This document shows, piece after piece, positions 53,372 through 60,078 of a stretch of DNA of 60,078 nt. Below the pieces are notes generated by a model. The model saw only the letters and a list, made by a program, of their open reading frames with translations, made no database searches and was not told the origin of the DNA. This stretch comes from Calothrix anomala FACHB-343 (GTDB lineage Bacteria; Cyanobacteriota; Cyanobacteriia; Cyanobacteriales; Nostocaceae). A program made the translations under genes and the position numbers. The stretch is from positions 1-60,078 of the forward strand of contig NZ_JACJQG010000062.1 of the NCBI RefSeq assembly GCF_014696435.1, given 5' to 3'. The first letter of the stretch is position 1. Each line of letters begins with the position of its first letter.

Positions 53372-53836
53372 ATGACTGACCGAAGGCGTTCTGAAAATTA
53401 TAAGCAAGTCAGTGGTTATATTCCACTAGAACTAGCTTTAGAATTCAAAAGCATCTGTGCGCGCTTGGGAATATCTCAAGGCGATGCAGTAGAAGAGATG
53501 ATTCAGGATTGGATAGACAAAACTACAGGTTCTGGTGGTAAAAACCAACCCAAACAAACACCAGAAACAATTGCTGATTTAGTCAGACTCAATGCAATCA
53601 AACTTAAAAGTTGCGGTATTAAGAACTTGCAAGCATTAGCTGATGGAGAAGTACTACCTACACCAGGAGACTTTGCAATCATCACTTCGGTTTTAGGTAT
53701 CCCAGAACAAGAAAGGATAAAGATTTGGCAAGGAACGTATAAACCGTCCGTGTATCCAGATGCTAGGGGTGTAAAAGTATATAGAGTTTCTGAAGGTGTC
53801 AAAACAGATGAGTGTCAGTATTCTGAAAATCCTTAA
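53372..53836 (+). CDS. Small putative DNA-binding protein
   Basis: This 154-residue basic protein is not assigned to a family with certainty. Residues about 14-50 (VSGYIPLELALEFKSICARL, then GISQGDAVEEMIQDWIDK) look like a ribbon-helix-helix or CopG-type segment: a short strand followed by two helices. The C-terminal half (about 68-130: ADLVRLNAIKLKSCGIKNLQ, then GDFAIITSVLG) may be a helix-turn-helix fold. It overlaps the following gene by 29 bp if that starts at its ATG, so both are probably made together. A 7-bp inverted repeat ahead of the start might be its own operator. A regulator is the likeliest role. Confidence 0.6.
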   Translation: MTDRRRSENYKQVSGYIPLELALEFKSICARLGISQGDAVEEMIQDWIDKTTGSGGKNQPKQTPETIADLVRLNAIKLKSCGIKNLQALADGEVLPTPGDFAIITSVLGIPEQERIKIWQGTYKPSVYPDARGVKVYRVSEGVKTDECQYSENP

Positions 53837-54488
53837 CCTACCTGGCTGGAATTATAAAATGTCCTATGAAGGAATTTCTATTCTAGCCCCAACTAAACGC
53901 GATGCTACACAACTGGCGCAAAACTACGGTGATGCCCTGAGTGAAACCGCGTTAAAAATTAACGGTAAGATACGGATCAAATGGCGTGGCTGTAAACAAC
54001 CAATCGAGTTTTTCGGATGGATGGCTAGTCAACTACCACCGGCACCTTCCGAAACCGCCGAACGTATATTAAACAATGGAGGTAAAGTATTTTGTAACCA
54101 ACTGCATCTTCCTGATGAGTTGTTATATCGGATGGTAGCTGCTGCAGATAATGAACTTCCTGTCAGCATCGTCAGACAAGACACCCGCCAGCAAATCATT
54201 GTCAATCAGCCAATGATTGAAATGTTGCAAACTCCTGCTGAGATTGCGACTCAACGGTCAATGTCAAAATTCTGGCTACCAGAAGATTTACACGAGTTGG
54301 AAAAGCGATTACAAAGTCATCAACAATTTACTTGGACTTATTCAGCCGGTCTCAATGAACAAGCATGGGCAATTTTGACCACTCAATTTGAGATCTTCGA
54401 GACTGAAGGAATATGGTATCGTCAAGGAACTTGCTTGTCGTCTCCTCAACTCGTACCAATTCCACCTGGCGTGTTTGAATCTGCTTAA
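53808..54488 (+). CDS. Unknown protein with a PAS-like C-terminal region
   Basis: This protein has 226 residues from the ATG at 53808; a GTG at 53796 is also in frame. Not recognised as a named family. The middle region (LPPAPSETAERILNNGGKVF) is followed by a stretch resembling a PAS fold with a sensor-like pattern (VNQPMIEMLQTPAEIATQRS, then FWLPEDLHELEKRLQSHQQF and a TWTYSAGLNE strand). No membrane segment and no enzyme motif seen. The overlap with the preceding RHH-like gene suggests a regulator-sensor pair. It sits about 330 bp from the long CRISPR array on its leader-distal side, and no Cas motif was found in it. Confidence 0.6.
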   Translation: MSVSILKILNLPGWNYKMSYEGISILAPTKRDATQLAQNYGDALSETALKINGKIRIKWRGCKQPIEFFGWMASQLPPAPSETAERILNNGGKVFCNQLHLPDELLYRMVAAADNELPVSIVRQDTRQQIIVNQPMIEMLQTPAEIATQRSMSKFWLPEDLHELEKRLQSHQQFTWTYSAGLNEQAWAILTTQFEIFETEGIWYRQGTCLSSPQLVPIPPGVFESA

Positions 54489-54663
54489 TTTAACGATTTA
54501 ATTCCTTCCAGAACTCCATAGTTATCAGGTGCTTCCTTTTTTCAGGATATTTTTTGCATAAAGGCAGATGGCAGAAGGCAGATGGCAGAAGGGAAGAGAG
54601 TTAAAGTTAAGTTCGTTGTTTAGCATTTAAGCAAGTAAAAAATATACGTCGTAAGCGGCTGAT

Positions 54664-54681
54664 TTTCATCCCCTTGCGGGG
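54664..54681. repeat. Isolated CRISPR-repeat-like core
   Basis: TTTCATCCCCTTGCGGGG is the reverse complement of the conserved core shared by both CRISPR repeats. It stands about 150 bp outside the array without spacers. The 54489-54812 gap otherwise has a GGCAGAT/GGCAGAA short repeat (54564-54594) and a GTAGGTTGGGTTGAGGAACG fragment (54790-54809). Confidence 0.5.
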
Positions 54682-54812
54682 AAAAATAGTCCCTTAATTT
54701 AGCAACCCTATTTTTTCTTTGCAGTAAGCATCCCTAACCCTTATTTTCAGGCAAAACTATTCCTTTACCCTCAAAAACCTAAAATTTCGTAGGTTGGGTT
54801 GAGGAACGAAAC

Positions 54813-56014
54813 CCAACATTCCCCTTGCGGGGTAATAGATATTTGAAACAGTTCGGCTTTTTGAAGGGGGTAAAATTCGCCCTGGTTTCAATCCCCTTAC
54901 GGGGTAATAGGTATTTGAAACCTAAAACTTTAATTGGCCCTAGCGGACAATTAAATAGTTTCAATCCCCTTGCGGGGTAATAGGTATTTGAAACTTCAGC
55001 CGCAATTCTTGATTGTTCTGCTGAGTAGCGTTTCAATCCCCTTGCGGGGTAATAGGTATTTGAAACTTGGTTAACCCAAGCGGGTGTAAGAGGTTCAATC
55101 TCGTTTCAATCCCCTTGCGGGGTAATAGGTATTTGAAACCACCCGAAAAAATATTGATGCTGCTACAGACAGCAAGTTTCAATCCCCTTGCGGGGTAATA
55201 GGTATTTGAAACCTCGTAAGTTACGCGGTAGACTTCAGATAAAACCATGTTTCAATCCCCTTGCGGGGTAATAGGTATTTGAAACGAATCGGGTTTACTT
55301 AACAACAATAAACTTTATCCGGGTTTCAATCCCCTTGCGGGGTAATAGATATTTGAAACCAAGGAAGCCATCCTGTCTCCTGGCGTTACTCAAGGTTTCA
55401 ATCCCCTTGCGGGGTAATAGATATTTGAAACCTTAGGGTTAACTGACCGTCCTATATATCTAACGTTTCAATCCCCTTGCGGGGTAATAGATATTTGAAA
55501 CCTTGGCATGGGCAACGGCAAACTTACCCAATCGTAAAGTTTCAATCCCCTTGCGGGGTAATAGATATTTGAAACCCTGTAGCGTGTCACGTATGGCGTA
55601 ATAAGGACAAAGTAACGTATGTTTCAATCCCCTTGCGGGGTAATAGATATTTGAAACTGCCGCAGGAAAGCAATTTCTTACTAGATATATTGTTTCAATC
55701 CCCTTGCGGGGTAATAGATATTTGAAACTAAACAGAAGGATAAACGCTAACTAACATGTAAAGGTTTCAATCCCCTTGCGGGGTAATAGATATTTGAAAC
55801 CCGCCAAGACTTGCCAATTATTTTCGCATTGAGAGGTTTCAATCCCCTTGCGGGGTAATAGATATTTGAAACCCTTAGCTTCTGTCTTGCGATCTTTTTC
55901 CTGGTTGTTTCAATCCCCTTGCGGGGTAATAGATATTTGAAACTTTAGATGCCGCTTTGCTGCTGTTAGTCTTATTCGTTTCAATCCCCTTGCGGGGTAA
56001 TAGATATTTGAAAC
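54813..56014 (-). CRISPR. CRISPR array, 17 repeats and 16 spacers, no cas genes nearby
   Basis: The 37-bp repeats read GTTTCAATCCCCTTGCGGGG then TAATAG(A/G)TATTTGAAAC. The first repeat (54813-54849) has a ruined 5' part; the other 16 run from 54885-54921 to 55978-56014. Spacers are 33-37 bp except the eleventh (55576-55620, 45 bp). Six consecutive repeats (54885-55285) carry TAATAGGTATT; the nine or so on the right carry TAATAGATATT. On the minus strand repeats end GGGGATTGAAAC, the classical 3' handle. The degenerate repeat is at the left end, so transcription from a leader on the right is inferred. Translated frames across it (KYLLPRKGIET) are artefacts. Confidence 0.97.
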
Positions 56015-56260
56015 CCTTCGTGCTGAAACCCATACACAGCAACCATCTTGTCAGAGGTTTTGGCAGATCGAAAAAAATGGTTATTTTCAGACGACCTTAT
56101 TGCAATTAATTTGCAACTGTGCCAAATCTCCAAAGGCTAAACTTATTAATTTGTCAAGGTTCTGGCGTTTTTGGCGGAACCCCCCAGGTTTTTGCCCCCG
56201 CTTCGGTTTGCCAAACATCAAGCTAACACATCAATAATAGGATGATATCAAATCTATTAC
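56015..56260 (-). promoter_or_regulatory. Probable leader of the long CRISPR array
   Basis: This gene-free stretch lies next to the intact end of the array. On the minus strand it contains CCAGAACCTTGA (56154-56165), also found in the leader of the short array at a comparable distance from the first repeat. AT-rich near the repeats, with a GC-rich GGCGGAACCCCCCAGG segment further out. The exact promoter was not identified. Confidence 0.5.
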
Positions 56261-56294
56261 CGAAATTTCAGAAGCACTAGAAAATTTACAGAAA

Positions 56295-56402
56295 ATACAG
56301 CAGATTGCCAGTTGGAGAAGTCCAGATAATCATTGATTGTAGGGGCATTGGCACTGCCATGCCCCGAAGCGCCTACCTCATTTACCTGCAAATATGCTGT
56401 AT
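56295..56402. mobile_element. Hairpin element, family A, copy 4 of 4
   Basis: ATACAGC and GCTGTAT ends, 108 bp, with a few substitutions compared with copies 1 and 3 (for example the inner left arm GAAGTCC). Confidence 0.75.
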
Positions 56403-56486
56403 GTTACAAAATCTTTACCAATGACAAATGACAAATGACTAATGACAGCCAATTGGTATTAACTAAGCGAAATCTAACTTAAATCT

Positions 56487-56846
56487 ATGACACAGTTGTT
56501 AGCGTTACTTATTTCCTGGCTAATTGAAATACCAATAGTGTTAATTACATTAGTAATTACTAAACAACTGTCTTCTCATAGGGATATTTGTAATTCATTA
56601 TTTATCGCCATTGCTGCTACTCTCTTTACCCATCCCCTAGCTTGGGAAAGCAATCAAATATTGACTTCCTATATTAAATTTCCGCTTCGGGTAGCAGTTA
56701 TTGAGAGTTTCGTTATGATTATCGAAGGTATTTTATATACAAAATTTTTGAAATTGAGTTGGCGAAAAGGCTTATTATTATCTATTTTGGCAAATACCAC
56801 TTCATTTTTAGCTGGTTTTGTAATTAATCAGCTTTTTTATAGTTAA
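56487..56846 (+). CDS. Small integral membrane protein of unknown function
   Basis: This 119-residue hydrophobic protein has about four membrane helices (roughly 5-27, 37-50, 66-88 and 94-117). A conserved-looking HPLAWESNQ sits between helices 2 and 3. No signal peptide beyond the first helix and no catalytic motif recognised. It ends 2 bp before the convergent end of the next gene. The charged loop KFLKLSWRKG probably faces the cytoplasm. Family not recognised. Confidence 0.65.
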   Translation: MTQLLALLISWLIEIPIVLITLVITKQLSSHRDICNSLFIAIAATLFTHPLAWESNQILTSYIKFPLRVAVIESFVMIIEGILYTKFLKLSWRKGLLLSILANTTSFLAGFVINQLFYS

Positions 56847-56848
56847 TA

Positions 56849-57805
56849 TTAATGTGATGTGTCTGGTATGGCTAAAGCTAACAGTAAAATCGGGATTTCT
56901 ACCCAAGCATGAACTGCGGCGACAATTCCATATACAGCACGGGCATTATTAAATGCTATAGTAAACCCGATAAATAATAATGTGCTAAATAAAATAATAA
57001 ACCATGTAAAATACTTTCGTGGGTATCCTATAAATATACTGTTGTTGGTTCTAGATTGCTTACTATCCTCCCACGTTGGTAATACACCAATAACTACTGC
57101 ATAATGCATAGATTGTAAAAATACTGCTGCGGAAAAAGCATGAATAGCGATGATTTGATTGTGTAATTGTTTGGGGACAAATACTCCTAAATGCGCTTCA
57201 ATTCCACCAACCGGAAGTAAGGAAAATTCCCATTTTACTAAATTTAAAGATGATAATAATTTGTAGGGTATTCCTGAAAGAATTAGCAAGGGTATGAGTA
57301 TAAATACTATAATACAAGCTAACAAAGCGCGATCGCGGTTTGAACCTCGCAATTTTTCAGCGATAAATCCTACAGGGGTAAGGTTATGAAGTACTGCAAA
57401 TAATAACAGTGTAAGAGTTGGCGAGTAAAATATTCCTAAGGCGATTCCAACAGCTAATACAGTTCCCAAAATTCCTAGTCGCCAATCTTTTTTGACTAAA
57501 ATCGGGATAACCAAAATTACTAAGCCAATTACACAACTGAGTTCTAAAGGTATGCTTACCCAAGTAGGAATTAAACCAAATACTTGCAAGCTACGCAAAG
57601 AAATTATTATTAATAATAGCTGGCTAATAGAAATTCGTAGGCGGTTTATTAGCCGTTGACTAAAGCGATTTTCGACATAGTGCAATTCTGTCAAAACATG
57701 GGTTAGCCCAAATGTTGCTAAAGTCAAGGTGTAAGTAGCTAGAGGAAAAGCTACAGATAATATTGCACTCAGCAAAACTAAAGCAATAGCCGCTATTGTG
57801 AACAT
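56849..57805 (-). CDS. Polytopic membrane protein with conserved-looking histidines
   Basis: This 318-residue protein has about eight to nine membrane helices. Histidines sit at or near helix ends in patterned motifs: GLTHVLTELHYVENRF, VLHNLTPVGFIAEKL, IHAFSAAVFLQSMHYAVV and AVHAWVEIPILL. Such His pairs in a membrane bundle suggest a di-metal or heme-type enzyme. The Brp/Blh carotenoid oxygenase-like fold is one possibility, but I do not recognise the family. The start ATG at 57805 lies 2 bp after the stop of the upstream gene at 57808, so both form one transcript. Confidence 0.65.
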   Translation of the reverse strand: MFTIAAIALVLLSAILSVAFPLATYTLTLATFGLTHVLTELHYVENRFSQRLINRLRISISQLLLIIISLRSLQVFGLIPTWVSIPLELSCVIGLVILVIPILVKKDWRLGILGTVLAVGIALGIFYSPTLTLLLFAVLHNLTPVGFIAEKLRGSNRDRALLACIIVFILIPLLILSGIPYKLLSSLNLVKWEFSLLPVGGIEAHLGVFVPKQLHNQIIAIHAFSAAVFLQSMHYAVVIGVLPTWEDSKQSRTNNSIFIGYPRKYFTWFIILFSTLLFIGFTIAFNNARAVYGIVAAVHAWVEIPILLLALAIPDTSH

Positions 57806-57807
57806 TA

Positions 57808-58494
57808 TTATGATAATTTATTGCGTTTTTTAAAAAAATTTGATTTTTTATAAATCAGCACTATCCCCACGAGTGAGAATCCAGGGATAATTAAATTCAA
57901 GAAATTAAAATTTCTGCGCAATGAGGGTAATGGTCTGTTATCTTGTGTTTGATATGCCTTCTTCTCAGGACTTCCTTGTTGGTAAGTATAGATAACTTCT
58001 TTATATTTTAATTCCAGAGATTTAGGTTTAATTGCCACAATTTCTAAGACATCTGCAACTTCTTTCACTCCATATCTATCTGGCAGTAATCCCACTGGGT
58101 TAATACTAGCTTTGGCAGGAATTAATACAGATTTTTTACTATTAAAGTTTTTTAGGGATATACCTTCTTTATTTTTGAGAATTTCTTGGGATTTGACTAG
58201 AGATTTTTTTAGAGCATAGACATCGCTGTATTCCCGATAGCCATTTAATCCTAAACATTTACCTGATTCGAGGATTCTGTTATGTGTTGGGATACTGGGA
58301 TTTGCTGACTTGATGTTAGCAACTATAAAATAATTAGAATATTTATTAAGATTTGCTATTTGAAAACAGTAATTTACTCTAGATTCCCCAGGGGATAAAA
58401 TATCTGCTGAAGCAGTAGGTACTTGAATACAGGATAGGAGAGTAAGTAAAACTAATATTATGAGGATTGGTTTTACAGGCTTCATGATATGCAC
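57808..58494 (-). CDS. Exported protein with C-terminal membrane anchor
   Basis: This 228-residue protein has an N-terminal signal segment (about 8-30, PVKPILIILVLLTLLSCIQV, then PTASA), probably cleaved after ASA. An extracytoplasmic domain (about 31-195) follows, then one C-terminal membrane helix (about 200-218) and a Lys/Arg-rich tail facing the cytoplasm. The domain has two cysteines (YCFQIANLN and GKCLGLNGY) that could form a disulfide. Start may be ATG 58494 or ATG 58485. It is the first gene of a two-gene unit with the His-rich membrane protein. It may be that protein's extracytoplasmic partner. Family not recognised. Confidence 0.65.
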   Translation of the reverse strand: MHIMKPVKPILIILVLLTLLSCIQVPTASADILSPGESRVNYCFQIANLNKYSNYFIVANIKSANPSIPTHNRILESGKCLGLNGYREYSDVYALKKSLVKSQEILKNKEGISLKNFNSKKSVLIPAKASINPVGLLPDRYGVKEVADVLEIVAIKPKSLELKYKEVIYTYQQGSPEKKAYQTQDNRPLPSLRRNFNFLNLIIPGFSLVGIVLIYKKSNFFKKRNKLS

Positions 58495-58661
58495 AATGGT
58501 ATAAATTTTATAGTTTAAATATAACTTCTAAGAATCATTTATTTGTGAAGCTGTACAAAAATATACTTTTTTTGAACGCAAAGTTACGCTAAGGTTAACG
58601 CAAAGGTACGCAGAGTTTTTTAAGTTCTATGTCTTTGAACATAATTATTTGTATCTTTGTA

Positions 58662-59240
58662 TTAACTTGGTACAAGTACTATTTCACCAGTTTTTAAATT
58701 AATCTTGACTTTAGATAATTTTTTATCTCGGTTGTATTCTAAAGGAATAAATACAAAATTATCAATAGTTTCAGGTGTACCAAATAGACAAGGGCAGGTA
58801 AATTTTGTCCTCATAAATGGAGTGAAATTAATTCTCAATTTTAGCTCGCCGTGATATGTACCGCATTCTGTAGAAGTATCTGGAGGAGCGCAGGTATAGT
58901 TGTATAAATAAATTGTCTGAGAATATTCTTTGTATATCAAAGTTTCTATACTGGGAGCATCAAAGGCAGATGCAACGTAAATTATAAATAAGACAAATAG
59001 AAATATTAGGGTTGTTATCAAAAAGTGAATAATAATTAAAATACGTGTTTTAACTATTGGTAGTGGTTGCGGTTTTTTAAATAACAATAAGCCGACAACT
59101 AAAGTTATTAGCCAAATTGCTATCGAAAAGCAGAATTGAATATTTACCCAACTAGGAATTATGGGTAAGAAGTGAATTCCTATGGCAATAAATGGGCTAA
59201 TCAAAAACAATAACAATTGCCAGTTTCGATAATACAACAT
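58662..59240 (-). CDS. Membrane protein with extracytoplasmic Cys-rich domain
   Basis: This 192-residue protein has three hydrophobic helices in the first half (about 7-25, 32-53 and 64-90). A domain (about 95-192) follows containing YNYTCAPPDTSTECGTYHG and TKFTCPCLFG, four cysteines in all. The cysteines suggest disulfides outside the cytoplasm. No known family recognised. It precedes the two-gene membrane unit on the same strand with a 167-bp gap, which holds a CGCAAAG/ACGC short-repeat patch (about 58577-58616). Confidence 0.6.
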   Translation of the reverse strand: MLYYRNWQLLLFLISPFIAIGIHFLPIIPSWVNIQFCFSIAIWLITLVVGLLLFKKPQPLPIVKTRILIIIHFLITTLIFLFVLFIIYVASAFDAPSIETLIYKEYSQTIYLYNYTCAPPDTSTECGTYHGELKLRINFTPFMRTKFTCPCLFGTPETIDNFVFIPLEYNRDKKLSKVKINLKTGEIVLVPS

Positions 59241-59425
59241 AAAATCTCATACCAATCCATGACATTGGTATCAAAATTTTGTGTAACTCTCGGCTTCTGG
59301 AGCGCTTACTTTAAGTATTTGTAACAAAACTTACATTTTATCTATAATGGTTGTGTATTTACTTATAGATTTTTTATCCTGTTTGTACTAAACTACGATA
59401 AAACAATCGGCATTATGTATTTAAC

Positions 59426-59890
59426 ATGGAAAATACACAACAGACAAGTAGCGAATTAAACGCTACTACCAATAAGGCCAATGACTCTTTTGCAACGCTA
59501 AACCCAAGCGGAATCAGGCTGACAACGATTTTAAAAACCATCAGAGGTGGTTTTTTTCTGGTAATCGGATATTTACTTTCGCCGATGTCTTGGTGGAACG
59601 ATTTATTTTTCAATCTCCCACTGGCTTATGGCTTTGGTTATCTCTGTAGTTTATTTTCCAAAGACTTACTGGTACCATGTGCGATCGCAGGATATTGGCT
59701 TTCTAATGTACTAGGAATTCTCCTGATGCAAGCTGGGGTGATGGATGTACTGCAAAATCAGGCACAAGAACGCAATCTAAAAAAAGAGTTGCTGACAGGG
59801 TTAGCTTCTTCCACTGCTTATACTTTAGTAATTTTGGCGTTAATTCATTTCAAGATTCTCGATACGCCGAATCTTTTCCCCGGTAGTTAA
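59426..59890 (+). CDS. Small membrane protein of unknown function
   Basis: This 154-residue protein has a hydrophilic Thr/Asn-rich N terminus (1-30) and then about four membrane helices (roughly 41-55, 60-80, 83-105 and 126-145). GGFFLVIGYLLSPMSWWNDL and LPLAYGFGYLCSLFSKD are the most distinctive segments. ATG at 59426 is used; no strong ribosome-binding site. It is divergent from the Cys-rich membrane protein, with a 185-bp promoter region between them. Function unknown. Confidence 0.65.
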   Translation: MENTQQTSSELNATTNKANDSFATLNPSGIRLTTILKTIRGGFFLVIGYLLSPMSWWNDLFFNLPLAYGFGYLCSLFSKDLLVPCAIAGYWLSNVLGILLMQAGVMDVLQNQAQERNLKKELLTGLASSTAYTLVILALIHFKILDTPNLFPGS

Positions 59891-60078
59891 TTCACTGAAG
59901 AGGAAAAGGGGCAGGGGGCAGGGAGCAGGGGAAAATAAAATATCTTCTCTGAGAAATTGGATAATTTATTTTGTGACAACTCTCACCGCTAACTGCAAGC
60001 AGTGTAGCGGGAGCATCTCAGATTCACAAATGAGACTTTCTGCTTCACAGGCTGGGCATCCCCTAAGCCTCCACAGAC

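Noticed and set aside
54779-55248. Two minus-strand frames with repeated KYLLPRKGIET
   Set aside because: Translated CRISPR repeats. Repeat-plus-spacer length near a multiple of three keeps the frame open for a few units.
54489-56486. cas genes next to the CRISPR arrays
   Set aside because: No frame near either array shows Cas1, Cas2, Cas3, Cas6 or Cas10 motifs.
1-60078. tRNA, rRNA or known riboswitches
   Set aside because: None recognised by eye on either strand. This is not proof of absence; a covariance-model scan would decide.

Overview
The window reads as chromosome from a filamentous, Nostoc-like cyanobacterium. The palindrome GCGATCGC (HIP1) is scattered throughout. Heptameric tandem repeats of the (GTCAACA)n type occur in five places. 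Core biosynthetic genes of cyanobacterial type (dapL, ispH) sit beside large PAS/GAF hybrid histidine kinases, NB-ARC/AAA proteins with WD40 repeats, and many short hairpin repeats. No rRNA, tRNA or intact transposase gene was recognised.

Layout. 1-500: probable remnant of an IS200/IS605-type element. 504-2532: a small P-loop kinase-like gene and dapL. 3.4-15.3 kb: a tandem family of secreted RTX (calcium-binding nonapeptide) proteins with four full-length genes, one internally deleted 79-codon copy and one C-terminal scrap. A fifth full-length paralog lies alone at 49.5-51.5 kb. 15.4-17.7 kb: ispH and an SGNH hydrolase on the minus strand. 18.1-23.8 kb: a CHASE2 Ser/Thr kinase followed by an NB-ARC/WD40 protein. 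24.8-29.7 kb: a 1630-residue hybrid histidine kinase with a ribbon-helix-helix-like N terminus. It is bracketed by two related 21-bp-period palindromic repeat arrays and a duplicated flank. 30.7-31.0 kb: a short CRISPR array. 31.2-36.5 kb: an APH-fold sugar-kinase-like gene, a DOMON-like gene and a CyRepA1-type plasmid replication protein. 36.7-44.4 kb: an apparent operon of CHAT protease-AAA, AAA-WD40 and a papain-like C1 peptidase that is split by a frameshift at a run of seven A. 44.7-48.6 kb: a second hybrid histidine kinase. 52.2-54.5 kb: egtC-like amidotransferase and a pair of overlapping small genes. 54.8-56.0 kb: a 17-repeat CRISPR array. 56.5-59.9 kb: small membrane and exported proteins.

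How the parts may work together. The RTX paralogs share N and C termini, and four of the six gene copies share a conserved block 280-520 bp upstream, so they are probably co-regulated and exported by a type I secretion system encoded elsewhere. The CHAT/AAA/WD40/C1-peptidase set looks like an NTP-dependent two-protease conflict or cell-death module. The kinase plus NB-ARC/WD40 pair is a second STAND-type signalling unit. Both CRISPR arrays lack cas genes here. They share a repeat core and a leader motif, which suggests that they use one Cas system in trans.

Best candidates for something undescribed: the paired 21-bp palindromic arrays with compensating arm changes, the CHAT-AAA-WD40-C1 operon, and the conserved upstream module of the RTX family. 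Two short hairpin elements are also seen as filled versus empty sites within one duplicated flank, which is direct evidence of their mobility. All family calls come from reading motifs; no database search was run.
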